Source: Deltaproteobacteria bacterium (GTDB lineage: Bacteria; Desulfobacterota; Desulfobacteria; Desulfobacterales; SpSt-501). Taken from it: 64,000 nt of DNA. The stretch is taken from the NCBI GenBank assembly GCA_016219005.1, contig JACRCN010000019.1, forward strand, positions 1 through 64,000, in the 5' to 3' direction. Below the pieces are notes generated by a model. The model saw only the letters and a list, made by a program, of their open reading frames with translations, did no database searches and was not told the origin of the DNA. Positions 1-7,754 of the stretch are shown one piece after another. The position numbers and the translations under genes were made by a program. Positions within the stretch are counted from its first letter, which is position 1. Each line of letters starts with the position of its first letter.

Positions 1-363
1 CAGATTATTAATGCGTCTCTCCGTGGTTGCCGTTACAAGAACGTGCATGGCACAACTGAAATCCTGCAGCAACACTTGGCTGCCGTGGCCGATGATTACG
101 CCTTCTCCACTGCGCGCTGCTTCATAAATTACCGACCCTATTAGATTTGCGTAAACTTCGGGCTTGTCCCCCATTAAGCGACTGAACCATGTGGGAACTC
201 TATCTTGAAATCCCTCAAGCTTTCCGACGTCAAGCCCCATACGGATAGCCTCTTCCCTGAGCTTGGAGTCGTCATAGAGATTCACATGGAGATCGTCCGC
301 GACTCGCCTGGCCACTACCAAGCCATCGCACCCCTTGCTTTGCGTAATGGTGATCAAGGGCAT
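1..363 (-). CDS. Cytidylate kinase-like family protein (partial, runs off left edge)
   Basis: The leftward frame stays open for 121 codons from an ATG at 363 to base 1, so the C-terminus lies outside the window. The start is set by AGGAGG followed by a 4-base gap and ATG. The N-terminus (MPLITITQSKGCDG) resembles the P-loop of the cytidylate kinase-like family (Cytidylate_kin2), and the later stretch VIIGHGSQVLLQDF, followed by an alanine/threonine-rich strand and ERRINNL, fits the part of that family where a 'GRG' loop precedes the lid region. The canonical GxxGxGK loop is altered here, so whether it phosphorylates CMP is open. A TTGACA/AATATT promoter candidate sits upstream. Confidence 0.75.
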   Translation of the reverse strand, partial: MPLITITQSKGCDGLVVARRVADDLHVNLYDDSKLREEAIRMGLDVGKLEGFQDRVPTWFSRLMGDKPEVYANLIGSVIYEAARSGEGVIIGHGSQVLLQDFSCAMHVLVTATTERRINNL

Positions 364-406
364 ATTTACCTCCTGGACACCGTTTGATGCCACGTTGTGG
401 TATACA

Positions 407-435
407 AATATTTATCCCTCTCAAAGCCCTGTCAA
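407..435 (-). promoter_or_regulatory. Candidate sigma70-type promoter for the cytidylate kinase-like gene
   Basis: On the minus strand a perfect TTGACA (430-435) is followed after 17 bases by AATATT (407-412). Transcription would start near 400, leaving a leader of about 37 bases that contains the AGGAGG site. Confidence 0.5.
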
Positions 436-502
436 GGGGACCCATGAATGTTTTTATTAAGATCGTGGTCGATGTCGGTGATCTCGAAATGCAGCAGCGC
501 GC

Positions 503-1534
503 CTACTTGCTGTTGATGGCGTCGATCAACTGCCGGAGCCTCGCGAAATCCCTCTTGTTGAAGTCCACCACCAGCCTCGGCAACTGCGCCAGTTCCGGCT
601 CATCGCACTCCCTGGGCAGCGCGCCGGAAAGCACCATGTCGCCGCCGTCGGCAATGAGGTCCGCGAACTCTCGCTTGAGATCCCCAATGCACGGCTCCGC
701 CAGTTCTGAAACCATGCGGATCACGGATTTGCCGCCCACGAAGCGCAGGCTGTGGTAGCGGCGATAAAACCTCTGAATGACGGCAACCGCCTCATCGACA
801 TCGTGGGTGTGGTGGAAAAACGCAAAATCATTCGGTCCGATGTAGCCGCCCGACGCGAGGTGGTCTTTCATAAAGCTCATCCAGCCCGACCAGTAAGCAT
901 CCTCGGGACGGTCCATCAGCACGACCGGTATGGGGTAACGCTTGCCGGTTTGGAGCAGGGTCAGGGTTTCCATGGCCTCATCGAGCGTCCCGAAACCGCC
1001 GGGGAAAAGTGCCACCGCGCAGGCTTCCTTGACGAAGGCGACCTTGCGGTTGAAAAAATACTTGTAAGTGATATCGCGCACGCTTCCATTCAGCACGGAG
1101 TTCGACTTCTGTTCGAACGGCAGGCGGATGCCGACCCCGAAGGATCTCTCAATCCCGGCGCCCTCGTTGGCCGCCAGCATGATCCCTGGACCGCCTCCGG
1201 TGATCACCATGAAGCCGCAGGCGGCAAGCTGCCGGCCGAACTCCCTTGCCATCTGGTACAGCGGGTTGGCCGCTGTGGTCCGTGCCGAGCCGAACACGGT
1301 GATTTTGCGGGTATCGCGATAGGCGCTGAAAACCTTGGACGTGTATCGCATCTCCTTCAAGGTTCCGCACATGATTTTCAGATCGGCCTTTTCCGGGTTT
1401 TCCTGGCCGGCCTTCAGTGTGGCGATGATCATTTCGCGAACAATCGAGCGGTGGCGTATGGGGCCGACCAGGTCGAGCAGGTCCTTGATGGCAGTGTCTA
1501 CTATGCCGTTATTGGCTGTAAATCGAAGATCCAT
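503..1534 (-). CDS. LOG family protein (TIGR00730-type Rossmann fold)
   Basis: A 343-residue protein of the LOG / 'lysine decarboxylase-like' family. Visible motifs are FGSART (about 81-86), the nucleotide loop GGGPGIM (113-119) and the family signature PGGFGTLDE (178-186). Characterised relatives are phosphoribohydrolases that release a base from nucleoside 5'-monophosphates, as in cytokinin activation. It is longer than the typical 180-220 residues because of an N-terminal extension of about 75 residues and a C-terminal tail, a form common in proteobacteria. GGAGG lies 5 bases before the ATG. Substrate cannot be read from sequence. Confidence 0.85.
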   Translation of the reverse strand: MDLRFTANNGIVDTAIKDLLDLVGPIRHRSIVREMIIATLKAGQENPEKADLKIMCGTLKEMRYTSKVFSAYRDTRKITVFGSARTTAANPLYQMAREFGRQLAACGFMVITGGGPGIMLAANEGAGIERSFGVGIRLPFEQKSNSVLNGSVRDITYKYFFNRKVAFVKEACAVALFPGGFGTLDEAMETLTLLQTGKRYPIPVVLMDRPEDAYWSGWMSFMKDHLASGGYIGPNDFAFFHHTHDVDEAVAVIQRFYRRYHSLRFVGGKSVIRMVSELAEPCIGDLKREFADLIADGGDMVLSGALPRECDEPELAQLPRLVVDFNKRDFARLRQLIDAINSK

Positions 1535-1712
1535 TCAATCCTCCGGCTCAGAACTTTTTCCTGCAATAGCATATCAGGTTATGCGCGGTTTCAAAACTAT
1601 GGAGATCTATAGGGCGCCGACTCCCGAAGGATGCCGATAAAAGGCAACCGCTTTGGGGCTGGCTGCGAACGACGGCCGGGTGCAGGTTATCCTCAAAGGA
1701 TAAGGAGGCGTG

Positions 1713-1817
1713 ATGCCGGATCGGCGCGAATCATTCATCCATGAACGGTTTATCCATTGCGCCTATGAGCATGCGCGCCTGCACGAGGACGACGCTTGCA
1801 CGGTTTTGGAAAAATGA
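1713..1817 (+). CDS. Candidate small protein, 34 residues
   Basis: Inside the 322-base gap between two leftward genes, AAGGAGG sits 5 bases before an ATG that opens 34 codons ending in TGA. The peptide begins MPDRRESFIHERF and is rich in His, Glu, Asp and Arg, with two cysteines and no hydrophobic segment. The ribosome binding site is much better than chance would need, but I recognise no family. It runs opposite to its neighbours. The rest of the gap (1535-1712 and 1818-1856) shows nothing identifiable. Confidence 0.35.
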   Translation: MPDRRESFIHERFIHCAYEHARLHEDDACTVLEK

Positions 1818-1856
1818 CATCGTCCGGCTGCCGGCGGCGGCCGCAGGTGATCTATC

Positions 1857-2303
1857 TCAGGACCTGACCGGTGCCGCCGAATTTTCCAACTTGGCGATTT
1901 TTCGTCTCAGCTCATCCGAAAGAGGAGCCTTGCGGCCTTCCCGGTAATCGAAGCAGACGATGGTGCCTTCGCCCTCGGCGGCGATCTTTTGAAGCCTGTG
2001 GCTGTAAACCGCGTAGAACATGACGAAACGGTCTTCGTCGACACGCGCCGCGCGGGCGCCAACCGAAAGCCGATCGGGAAAGGCCAGTGGCGCCCGGAAG
2101 CGGCAGGACGTGGAGGCCAGGATGGGACCCAGAGGGTTGCGGTTGACAAAATCGGGAGACTCCAGCTTTTCGAAGTAGGCTATGCGGGCGGATTCGAAAT
2201 ACCTGAAATAGACGCTGTTGTTCACGTGGCCATAGGCATCCATCTCGCCCCAGGCTACCGGAATTTCGATCACGACGGGATAGTCCGCTAATGGGTTGCT
2301 CAT
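1857..2303 (-). CDS. Acyl-CoA thioesterase, 4HBT hotdog fold (YbgC/FadM type)
   Basis: A 148-residue single-domain protein, the normal length for the family. The N-terminal active-site segment WGEMDAYGHVNN carries the catalytic-type Asp22 and the following HVNN (26-29), and the helix YFRYFESARIAYFE follows as in YbgC/FadM thioesterases. The expected reaction is hydrolysis of an acyl-CoA to the free acid and CoA in the cytoplasm. It lies 51 bases downstream of the ADP-ribosylglycohydrolase gene on the same strand, so the two may share a transcript, but no functional link is obvious. Confidence 0.85.
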   Translation of the reverse strand: MSNPLADYPVVIEIPVAWGEMDAYGHVNNSVYFRYFESARIAYFEKLESPDFVNRNPLGPILASTSCRFRAPLAFPDRLSVGARAARVDEDRFVMFYAVYSHRLQKIAAEGEGTIVCFDYREGRKAPLSDELRRKIAKLENSAAPVRS

Positions 2304-2354
2304 GGCATCGCTCTCAATTGAAATCGGCTTAAAAAAGCATCGGGATCAGGATTC

Positions 2355-3275
2355 TCATGCTTCGCCGCGCGCTTGGATCTGCGCTAGTAGGCGGGTGATT
2401 TCCTGCGCCGCCACAAGGCCGGAAAGCCAGCGTTCCGGAATGGCGGAGCGCCCGCCCCAGGCACCGAGCACCAGACCGGCCAGCAAACCGCGTCCGGCCG
2501 AGTCCCCGCCGGCCATGACGTTTTCAATCAGGCCATCCTCCAACCGGTTTTCGTATTTTGCGATCAGGTGAACCGTGGCAGGGAAGGCTGCTGCGATTTC
2601 GCACATCTGACCGAACCGGCGCACCGTGCTGCGTGTGTCCTCGGCAGCGCTCGACAGGCCGGCACTGATCCAGCCCCGGATAGGCTCGCCGAAGGCGGTT
2701 TCTGTCGCAACCTGTTCCATGGCTTCCGCAGGGCTCACGGCCTGCAGCACGCGGCAGGCGACCCGGCTGAAGAAATCCGCGCCGGCGAGAACTGCCGGTG
2801 AATTGTGGGTGAGGCCGGTCTGTCGTCGGGCGCTGTCGACCAGTTGGCCGTGGTCTTTCCAGTAGCAATAGACCAGCGGTGCAATGCGCGCGGCGCCGGC
2901 AAGGTCATCGGAGGTCGAAGCCGCCTCAACCCCTTTCTTGCCCGCATCGAGGTTTACCAAGGTCTGCTTGGTCGCGCCGTCGAAATACCCGCTGTAGGTC
3001 CGGAAGAACTCGCGCCAGCAGCGGCCAAAATGATCCTCGTCGAAGCCGCCGCACGCGGAAACCGACCGGAGCAGAACCAGAGTCTGGTCCCCGTAGTGGG
3101 TGAGTTCCCCGCGGGCCTTGGTGGGATGGTAAGTGGGAGGCGACGGTTTCAGGAAGTCTGTCACTCGGCCGAGCCTGGCGTCGATCTGCCGCGTGTCGTA
3201 GATCCAGTGCGCTCCCAGCGCGAGTGCGTCGGCGGCAAAAGAAGCCAACACCATGGCATCTGCGTTTTCGGCCAT
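2355..3275 (-). CDS. ADP-ribosylglycohydrolase family protein
   Basis: 306 residues from the ATG at 3275, which has AAGGAGG 7 bases upstream; an upstream in-frame ATG (3386) lacks such a site and is rejected. The protein matches the all-helical ADP-ribosylglycohydrolase/DraG superfamily: an N-terminal DALALGAHW stretch, a central NSPAVLAGADFF segment, and a C-terminal AGGDSAGRG corresponding to the GGDxD metal site. The usual N-terminal metal motif with paired aspartates is not evident, so the enzyme could hydrolyse an unusual ADP-ribose-like substrate or be impaired. No partner ADP-ribosyltransferase is in the window. Confidence 0.75.
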   Translation of the reverse strand: MAENADAMVLASFAADALALGAHWIYDTRQIDARLGRVTDFLKPSPPTYHPTKARGELTHYGDQTLVLLRSVSACGGFDEDHFGRCWREFFRTYSGYFDGATKQTLVNLDAGKKGVEAASTSDDLAGAARIAPLVYCYWKDHGQLVDSARRQTGLTHNSPAVLAGADFFSRVACRVLQAVSPAEAMEQVATETAFGEPIRGWISAGLSSAAEDTRSTVRRFGQMCEIAAAFPATVHLIAKYENRLEDGLIENVMAGGDSAGRGLLAGLVLGAWGGRSAIPERWLSGLVAAQEITRLLAQIQARGEA

Positions 3276-3444
3276 GGTCAATCCTCCTTCAATTTCCGGG
3301 ATGAAGCTGCGTTTGAAGGTAATGTCCCCCCGGTCCCGGTTGTTTGCTATGGATTTAACGATAATATAAAATGCTCCGCAGGTCAAAAGTCAGTTCAGCA
3401 CCCTGCGCCGCCCATGAAAAATCGGCCTGAAATCTGATCCTCAT

Positions 3445-3471
3445 TTGAATATTTCCAGCTGATGGTATAAA
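3445..3471 (+). promoter_or_regulatory. Weak promoter candidate for the ExeA-like ATPase
   Basis: TTGAAT (3445-3450) and TATAAA (3466-3471) are separated by 15 bases, shorter than ideal, about 85 bases upstream of the ATPase start in an AT-rich stretch. Confidence 0.3.
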
Positions 3472-3557
3472 TAAAGGGCCAATCCTGCCAAAACCGTTAT
3501 CGTATCGAAAGGCATTTCGCCGGCTTCACGATTTACGATAATGGGCATCGAGGGATT

Positions 3558-4403
3558 ATGTATCTTAATTACTATGAACTAAAGTCGTATCCCTTCAGGA
3601 CAAACCCCGATCCTGGGTTTCTTTGGTTTGGTGAAAAGCACAAAGAAGCGCTATCGCTTCTCAAATACGGAATATTAAAGCGGGATGGGTTTCTGTTGTT
3701 GACAGGTGATGTCGGCACAGGAAAAACGTCACTTGTAAGGTATCTCTTGAGGATAATTGATTCTTCAGCGTTGGTAGCCATAATCCAAGATGCAAATATG
3801 CCGGCCATTGATTTATTCAACTATCTATCTGAAGAATTTAAAATGAATAGCGTATTTACTAGCAAGGCTCATTTTCTGATTCAATTTAAAAAGTTTTTGC
3901 TCAGGGCATATTCCGAGCACAAATCCATCTTCATTATAATAGATGAAGCTCAAAGGCTCAATCATGAGCGTTTGGAGGAAATAAGACTTTTGTCCAACAT
4001 CGAGTTGGATGACCAAAAACTGATTAATATTTTTTTTATTGGCCAAAGTGAAATTGAGAAAATATTAATGGACGAAAGCAATAGGGCAATCAGTCAAAGA
4101 ATCAACCTGAGTTATCACATTCAACCGTTAGACGAATTGGAGACGGCACACTACATTGCTCATCGTCTTAAGATTGCAGGAGCCAAGAGAGGTATTTTTA
4201 CAGTTTCTGCGTGCAGAGAGATTTTTGCTATCTCCGGTGGAATACCACGGTTGATAAATTCGATCTGTGATTGCGCGCTGCTGAGTGGATTTACAAAAGA
4301 CAGGAAAGTTGTCGATATGAAATTGATAAATGAGTGCCAGATCGATTTAAGGATACCGATTGAAACAACAAGAAAGCACAAACACGCAGCAACAGACCCA
4401 TGA
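3558..4403 (+). CDS. ExeA/MshM-like AAA ATPase
   Basis: A 281-residue cytoplasmic ATPase. The opening NYYELKSYPFRTNPDPGF is the hallmark of the ExeA/GspA and exopolysaccharide-locus ATPase family. Walker A is GDVGTGKTS (50-58), Walker B IFIIIDEAQ (124-132), and a sensor-like FFIGQSE follows. Relatives work in type II secretion, MSHA pili or capsule export, usually with a peptidoglycan-binding partner that is absent here. Base composition is about 35-40% GC (one line near 4021 is only 25%) against about 60% for neighbours, which points to horizontal acquisition. It is a single-gene unit closed by a terminator. GAGGG precedes the ATG. Confidence 0.85.
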   Translation: MYLNYYELKSYPFRTNPDPGFLWFGEKHKEALSLLKYGILKRDGFLLLTGDVGTGKTSLVRYLLRIIDSSALVAIIQDANMPAIDLFNYLSEEFKMNSVFTSKAHFLIQFKKFLLRAYSEHKSIFIIIDEAQRLNHERLEEIRLLSNIELDDQKLINIFFIGQSEIEKILMDESNRAISQRINLSYHIQPLDELETAHYIAHRLKIAGAKRGIFTVSACREIFAISGGIPRLINSICDCALLSGFTKDRKVVDMKLINECQIDLRIPIETTRKHKHAATDP

Positions 4404-4611
4404 TCTGAGCCATGCGGTTGATTCAAAAAGCCAGCTTACCCGAAATGCCCCTGAATTTTTACAATTCCTGTTAGATTTCATGACGAAAGCAATCGTCCCA
4501 ATCCATGTGCGATACAGCCTATCGAACGGAAACCAGTTTCTGCTGTGGAGAAGCGCACGATTCATAGTCACCGAACCGTGCGCTCACTTTTTTCGACACT
4601 TTCGTCATACA

Positions 4612-4649
4612 ACAGGGGGGCGGCCCGACTGAGTCCCCCCCTGTTTTTT
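4612..4649 (+). terminator. Rho-independent terminator after the ExeA-like ATPase
   Basis: ACAGGGGGG (4612-4620) pairs with CCCCCCTGT (4636-4644) around a 15-base loop and is followed by a run of T (4644-4649). Bases 4404-4611 before it contain no gene I can support. Confidence 0.8.
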
Positions 4650-4722
4650 CAGCAGCATAATTTTTGTTTTTTCTATCTCAACTATCCCCTCCGATCATCC
4701 CAACAGGCCGAAATACATCCGG

Positions 4723-4995
4723 TTAATTCGGGGCAACAACCGCTTCCTCCGAACCGGCAGCTTCCCCGGACGCCTCAGCCTTGGCATGCATTCCAGCAGC
4801 CTCATCGAGCTCGGCATGCTGGTCTTTGTTGTCCTCGCTGTGGCTGGCAATGATGTCGACTGAGCTAACGGACAGCACCGTCACAACTCCAATAACCGCC
4901 ATGATGGTCAGAGGGTCGGCGTTGGCTCTCGGCACCGAAGAAAAGGCCGCCAGAGCGACCACTATAAAGGCAATGATAAGCACTCGATACTTCAT
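4723..4995 (-). CDS. Small exported/membrane hypothetical protein
   Basis: 90 residues from the ATG at 4995, preceded by AAGGAGGG at good spacing; the upstream ATG at 5016 has no such site. A cleavable signal peptide is clear (MKYRVLIIAFIVVALAAF, then an ANA-type cleavage site near residue 26). It is followed by a second hydrophobic stretch (about 30-48) and an acidic, alanine-rich tail with many Glu. No catalytic motif is visible and function is unknown. It could sit in the inner membrane with a periplasmic acidic tail. Confidence 0.6.
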   Translation of the reverse strand: MKYRVLIIAFIVVALAAFSSVPRANADPLTIMAVIGVVTVLSVSSVDIIASHSEDNKDQHAELDEAAGMHAKAEASGEAAGSEEAVVAPN

Positions 4996-5360
4996 GGTGC
5001 CCTCCTTGAATACCACCCCAACGGATCATCTGGGCTGAACAGGTCCGGTTGCGTCGCAACCCGTTTTAGGCGGACCACGTCCTGAATGCCTGGAACCAAG
5101 CCGATAATCTCAATCTGCGGAAAATTAAACGCCCAGATCGACCGGCAGGGCGGATATAGTTTGGTGGCAGAGTCAGAAAACTAAATACCCAGCGTTCAAC
5201 TCCACCATTGGTGCAAATAACTATACATTGTGGTAGGCTTCGTCAAGGCAGCTCCGCTAAAAAAACTGCTGAGCAACTCTCGGATGCTGCGTCGCACGCA
5301 ATGGTAGAATTGGCGGGATGTCGGCTGGTTGCGGGAATTGCAGGCCTATTCGTGGAGCGT
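4996..5360. other. Intergenic region, no gene recognised
   Basis: This 365-base gap separates two leftward genes. It should hold the promoter of the small exported protein, but no convincing -35/-10 pair, RNA gene or mobile-element trace was found. Confidence 0.5.
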
Positions 5361-6005
5361 TTAGTCCACCTCACAGGTTAGCTTCGTTTTAATTTCGTTT
5401 TGAAAAAGAAGCGCTGCTTCGATGTTATCGCCCCGTTTGACCTCACCCACTCCGGACGGTGTTCCGGTAAACAGGATATCTCCATTCACAATATCAACAA
5501 CCCTCCTCAAATGAGTGAGAATGTCTGCGACCGAGAATAGTTTCTGCGTGTAGCTTCCTTTCTGCCTGATTTTTCCATTGACGGTTGTCTGTATACTCAA
5601 GTGTTTGAAATCAGATACCCTGCATTTAAAGAAGTGGTCTGATATTACGGTGGAGCCTCTGAACGCCTTGGCTTCAAACCAGGGCCAGCCTTTCTCCTTG
5701 GCGATGTTCTGGACATCTCTTGCGGTAAAATCGATTCCACTGCCGACAAGCATTTCAGAACCTTCAGCCATGTCGGTATCCCGGGCAAGCACAAACACCA
5801 TTTCACCTTCGAAATGCAGAAGGCTGCTGTGTGCCGGATAGGGAATCCTGTAATCTCGGGCAATGGTTGAAACCGGCTTGTTGAAAATCAGGGGGTGCTC
5901 CGGTTTCTGGTTGTGGAGTTCTTCAACGTGTTCGATATAATTTCTGCCTACAAAATACATGTTTCTGATGTCTTTGATATCGATCTGAAACAGCTGCTTG
6001 TCCAT
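5361..6005 (-). CDS. Fumarylacetoacetate hydrolase family protein
   Basis: 214 residues, the length of the short YcgM-like branch of the FAH superfamily. Visible are GRNYIEHVEE (20-29), IFNKP (40-44), the metal-binding FEGEM (E66, E68), GIDFTARDVQ (90-99) with the third acidic ligand, the catalytic-type lysine in EAKAF (111-115), and GTPSGVG near the C-terminus. Relatives cleave acylpyruvates or act as oxaloacetate decarboxylase/tautomerase with Mg2+. No aromatic degradation genes are adjacent, so the substrate is unassigned. AAAGGA precedes the ATG. Confidence 0.85.
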   Translation of the reverse strand: MDKQLFQIDIKDIRNMYFVGRNYIEHVEELHNQKPEHPLIFNKPVSTIARDYRIPYPAHSSLLHFEGEMVFVLARDTDMAEGSEMLVGSGIDFTARDVQNIAKEKGWPWFEAKAFRGSTVISDHFFKCRVSDFKHLSIQTTVNGKIRQKGSYTQKLFSVADILTHLRRVVDIVNGDILFTGTPSGVGEVKRGDNIEAALLFQNEIKTKLTCEVD

Positions 6006-6567
6006 ACCGAAATTCCTTTCGCATCAAGGATATGATGTTCGCTTGAAGCACTTGCTTGTTCCTAACACAACTGAGCCATGGTTGCCATCCCGGTATCCCC
6101 GCGCAACCGGCCCGGCCGGCTGATTGATTTGAAGCGTTCGGGTTCTCGCCGGCTTCATCCTCCCTGAAGGCGCTGATCAAACCTGCCTCAAGCCCCAGTT
6201 CATCGGCTGGGAGCCGCCGGATGATCTTCCGGTCGTTGATGGCGGCAAACACATCCTTGGCTCCGCTCCCGTCTGCCATCGGTTCCGGTTTGACGGCACC
6301 TTCTCGAATTTTATCGGACGTGCTGGGTCTGTTGATAGAGTCGATGAGTGAGGTATCGATTCATACCGTGAATCAACGGGCTGGCACCGGCTATTGAAAA
6401 CTGGCGCGGGGAGCTTATGATGGTAGCAAGCACCCGCGAACCGGCTGGCTGACAATCGGCTGATTCGCGGCCGGGTGTTTATGTCCCGCAGGGTGGTTTC
6501 TTGAACGCTCGGAAACTGCGTGAGGCGACCGCAAGGTCGCAGGGGATGGTAGAGGAGGTCCGGAGAC
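6006..6567. other. Intergenic region with structured leader of the rhodanese gene
   Basis: No gene can be supported in these 562 bases. Two potential RNA hairpins lie in the part leading into the rhodanese gene: CACCCGCGAA (6431-6440) against TTCGC (6464-6468) and GGGTG (6473-6477) with a GGCC bulge, and GCGACC-GCAA-GGTCGC (6525-6540), a six-pair stem capped by a GNRA-type GCAA tetraloop. A leftward frame starting at 6279 has a nitroreductase-like N-terminus (DVFAAINDRKIIRR) but decays quickly and is probably chance or a relic. Confidence 0.4.
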
Positions 6568-6972
6568 ATGCAGACGTGGGTAAGAGTTCTGTTGGTGGCC
6601 CTGCTCGCCTTTGTCAGTTACCCGGGCACCGGAGGCCTGGCGGCCGAGGCCCCACGCATGGAAAAGGAACAGCTCAAAACACAGCTCGGCAATCCGGACG
6701 TCGTTGTCCTCGATGTCCGGGCCTTCACCGACTGGGCCATGACGAAAGAGAAGATCAAGGGGGCCGTGAGGGAAAACCCGCGGAACCTCGAGGATTGGAG
6801 CGGGAAGTACCCGAAGGACAAGACCATCGTGCTGTATTGTGCCTGAACGAACGAAGGCACGAGCGCAAGTCTTGCGCTCAAGTTCATGGAAAAGGGCTAC
6901 GGGAAAGTCTACGCGCTCAAGGGCGGCTGGGATGAATGGAGCAAGAGCGGCTACCCCATCGAACCAAAGTAG
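6568..6972 (+). CDS. Exported rhodanese-like selenoprotein (in-frame TGA read as Sec)
   Basis: Read through the TGA at 6844-6846, the frame gives 134 residues. An N-terminal signal peptide (about 1-25) precedes a single rhodanese domain: VVVLDVRAFTDW, then the active-site strand TIVLYC, then A-TGA-TNEGTSA, and on to VYALKGGWDEW and a PIEPK end at TAG 6970-6972. Coding character and rhodanese homology continue in the same frame for 41 codons after the TGA. Related proteins, as I recall them, have Y-C-A/S-C-P-N-E at this place, so the TGA stands where the second Cys would be, giving C91-A92-U93. A hairpin at 6861-6879 fits a bacterial SECIS. The alternative is a nonsense mutation; the hairpin and the Cys position argue against it. 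GAGGAGG and GGAG precede the ATG. Likely role: periplasmic sulfur transfer or thiol/selenol redox chemistry. Confidence 0.8.
6861..6879 (+). promoter_or_regulatory. Putative bacterial SECIS element
   Basis: GAGCGCA (6861-6867) and TGCGCTC (6873-6879) form a perfect seven-pair stem with loop AGTCT. The loop starts 21 bases after the TGA and has G as its second base. This fits known bacterial SECIS rules (loop 16-37 bases downstream, G among the first two loop bases), and the loop resembles the GGUC loop of E. coli fdhF. Confidence 0.75.
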
Positions 6973-7007
6973 AACCCCTCAAGGCCCTTGGGGTCCCTTC
7001 GATTACC

Positions 7008-7718
7008 TCAAGGAACTTGCAGGAACTGCATTTTCAACTTCCCCAGGGTGATGACGTCCAGCCGGTTCAGTTTGACCGCGGCCTTCACGACCTGCCCGTT
7101 GATTTTTACCCGGGTAAGCCCTCCCACGCAGCTGAGGTACCACCCATCCTCCAGCCGGTTGATCACCGCGGCCGTTTTCCCGACCAGGAGCCCGTCAACG
7201 ACGATGTCCGAGGTCGGCGCTTTTCCGATCCGCACCGCGTGTTCGCCCAGCGGCAGTTTTTTTCGACCTTCGGAGAGAAATGCCAGGACAGGCTTTTGGG
7301 CGTCGCGGCCCTTTACCCCCGGTGGTTTTTTGAGCCCGTTCCGGTTCAGCAGCTCCCGGAACTTTTCGGTGTCCATCTGCATCGTCTCCACGATGGACGG
7401 CGACATTGCATCCGGAAGGTTTTTGTTCTTCGGGTTTGAAAACAGCAGGGCGTGCTTGCCGATGGTGATGATGTCGCCGTCCTCCAGCCAATGCGCTTTG
7501 ATGCGCTGATCGTTCACAAACGATCCATTTTCGCTGTGGAGATCGATCAGCAGGAATTCGTCGCCGATGGATTCGACCTTGGCGTGATGGAACGAAACCG
7601 CCAGGTTGTCGATCACAATGTCGTTGGCGGCCTGGCGGCCGATCATGAACGTATCCCCCATGCCGATCGGAAAGCTCTCCAGACGTTTATGGTTGTACAT
7701 CAACACGAAAACAGCCAT
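7008..7718 (-). CDS. Double FHA-domain protein
   Basis: 236 residues with two forkhead-associated domains. The first (about 20-95) keeps the phosphothreonine-binding signature: GR (27-28), the S42-F-H-H segment and SENGSFVN (62-69). The second (about 150-236) has VRIGKAPTSDIVVDG, where GR has become GK, and lacks a clear SxxxH, so it may be structural. FHA domains read phosphothreonine, and the Hanks-type kinase encoded two genes upstream is the obvious source. It is the last gene of the kinase operon, 36 bases after the GGDEF-like gene, and is convergent with the rhodanese gene. Confidence 0.9.
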   Translation of the reverse strand: MAVFVLMYNHKRLESFPIGMGDTFMIGRQAANDIVIDNLAVSFHHAKVESIGDEFLLIDLHSENGSFVNDQRIKAHWLEDGDIITIGKHALLFSNPKNKNLPDAMSPSIVETMQMDTEKFRELLNRNGLKKPPGVKGRDAQKPVLAFLSEGRKKLPLGEHAVRIGKAPTSDIVVDGLLVGKTAAVINRLEDGWYLSCVGGLTRVKINGQVVKAAVKLNRLDVITLGKLKMQFLQVP

Positions 7719-7754
7719 CGGCCATCACTCCTTGTCCTGATTTCCCGGCGGCAT

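Noticed and set aside
4360-4632. A 90-codon TTG-started frame overlapping the 3' end of the ExeA-like ATPase
   Set aside because: It has an AAGGA 6 bases before the TTG but no family resemblance, starts inside the ATPase gene and ends within the terminator stem.
6150-6279. Nitroreductase-like N-terminus on the minus strand (DVFAAINDRKIIRR)
   Set aside because: Only about 15 residues resemble the family; no ribosome site and the resemblance disappears downstream.
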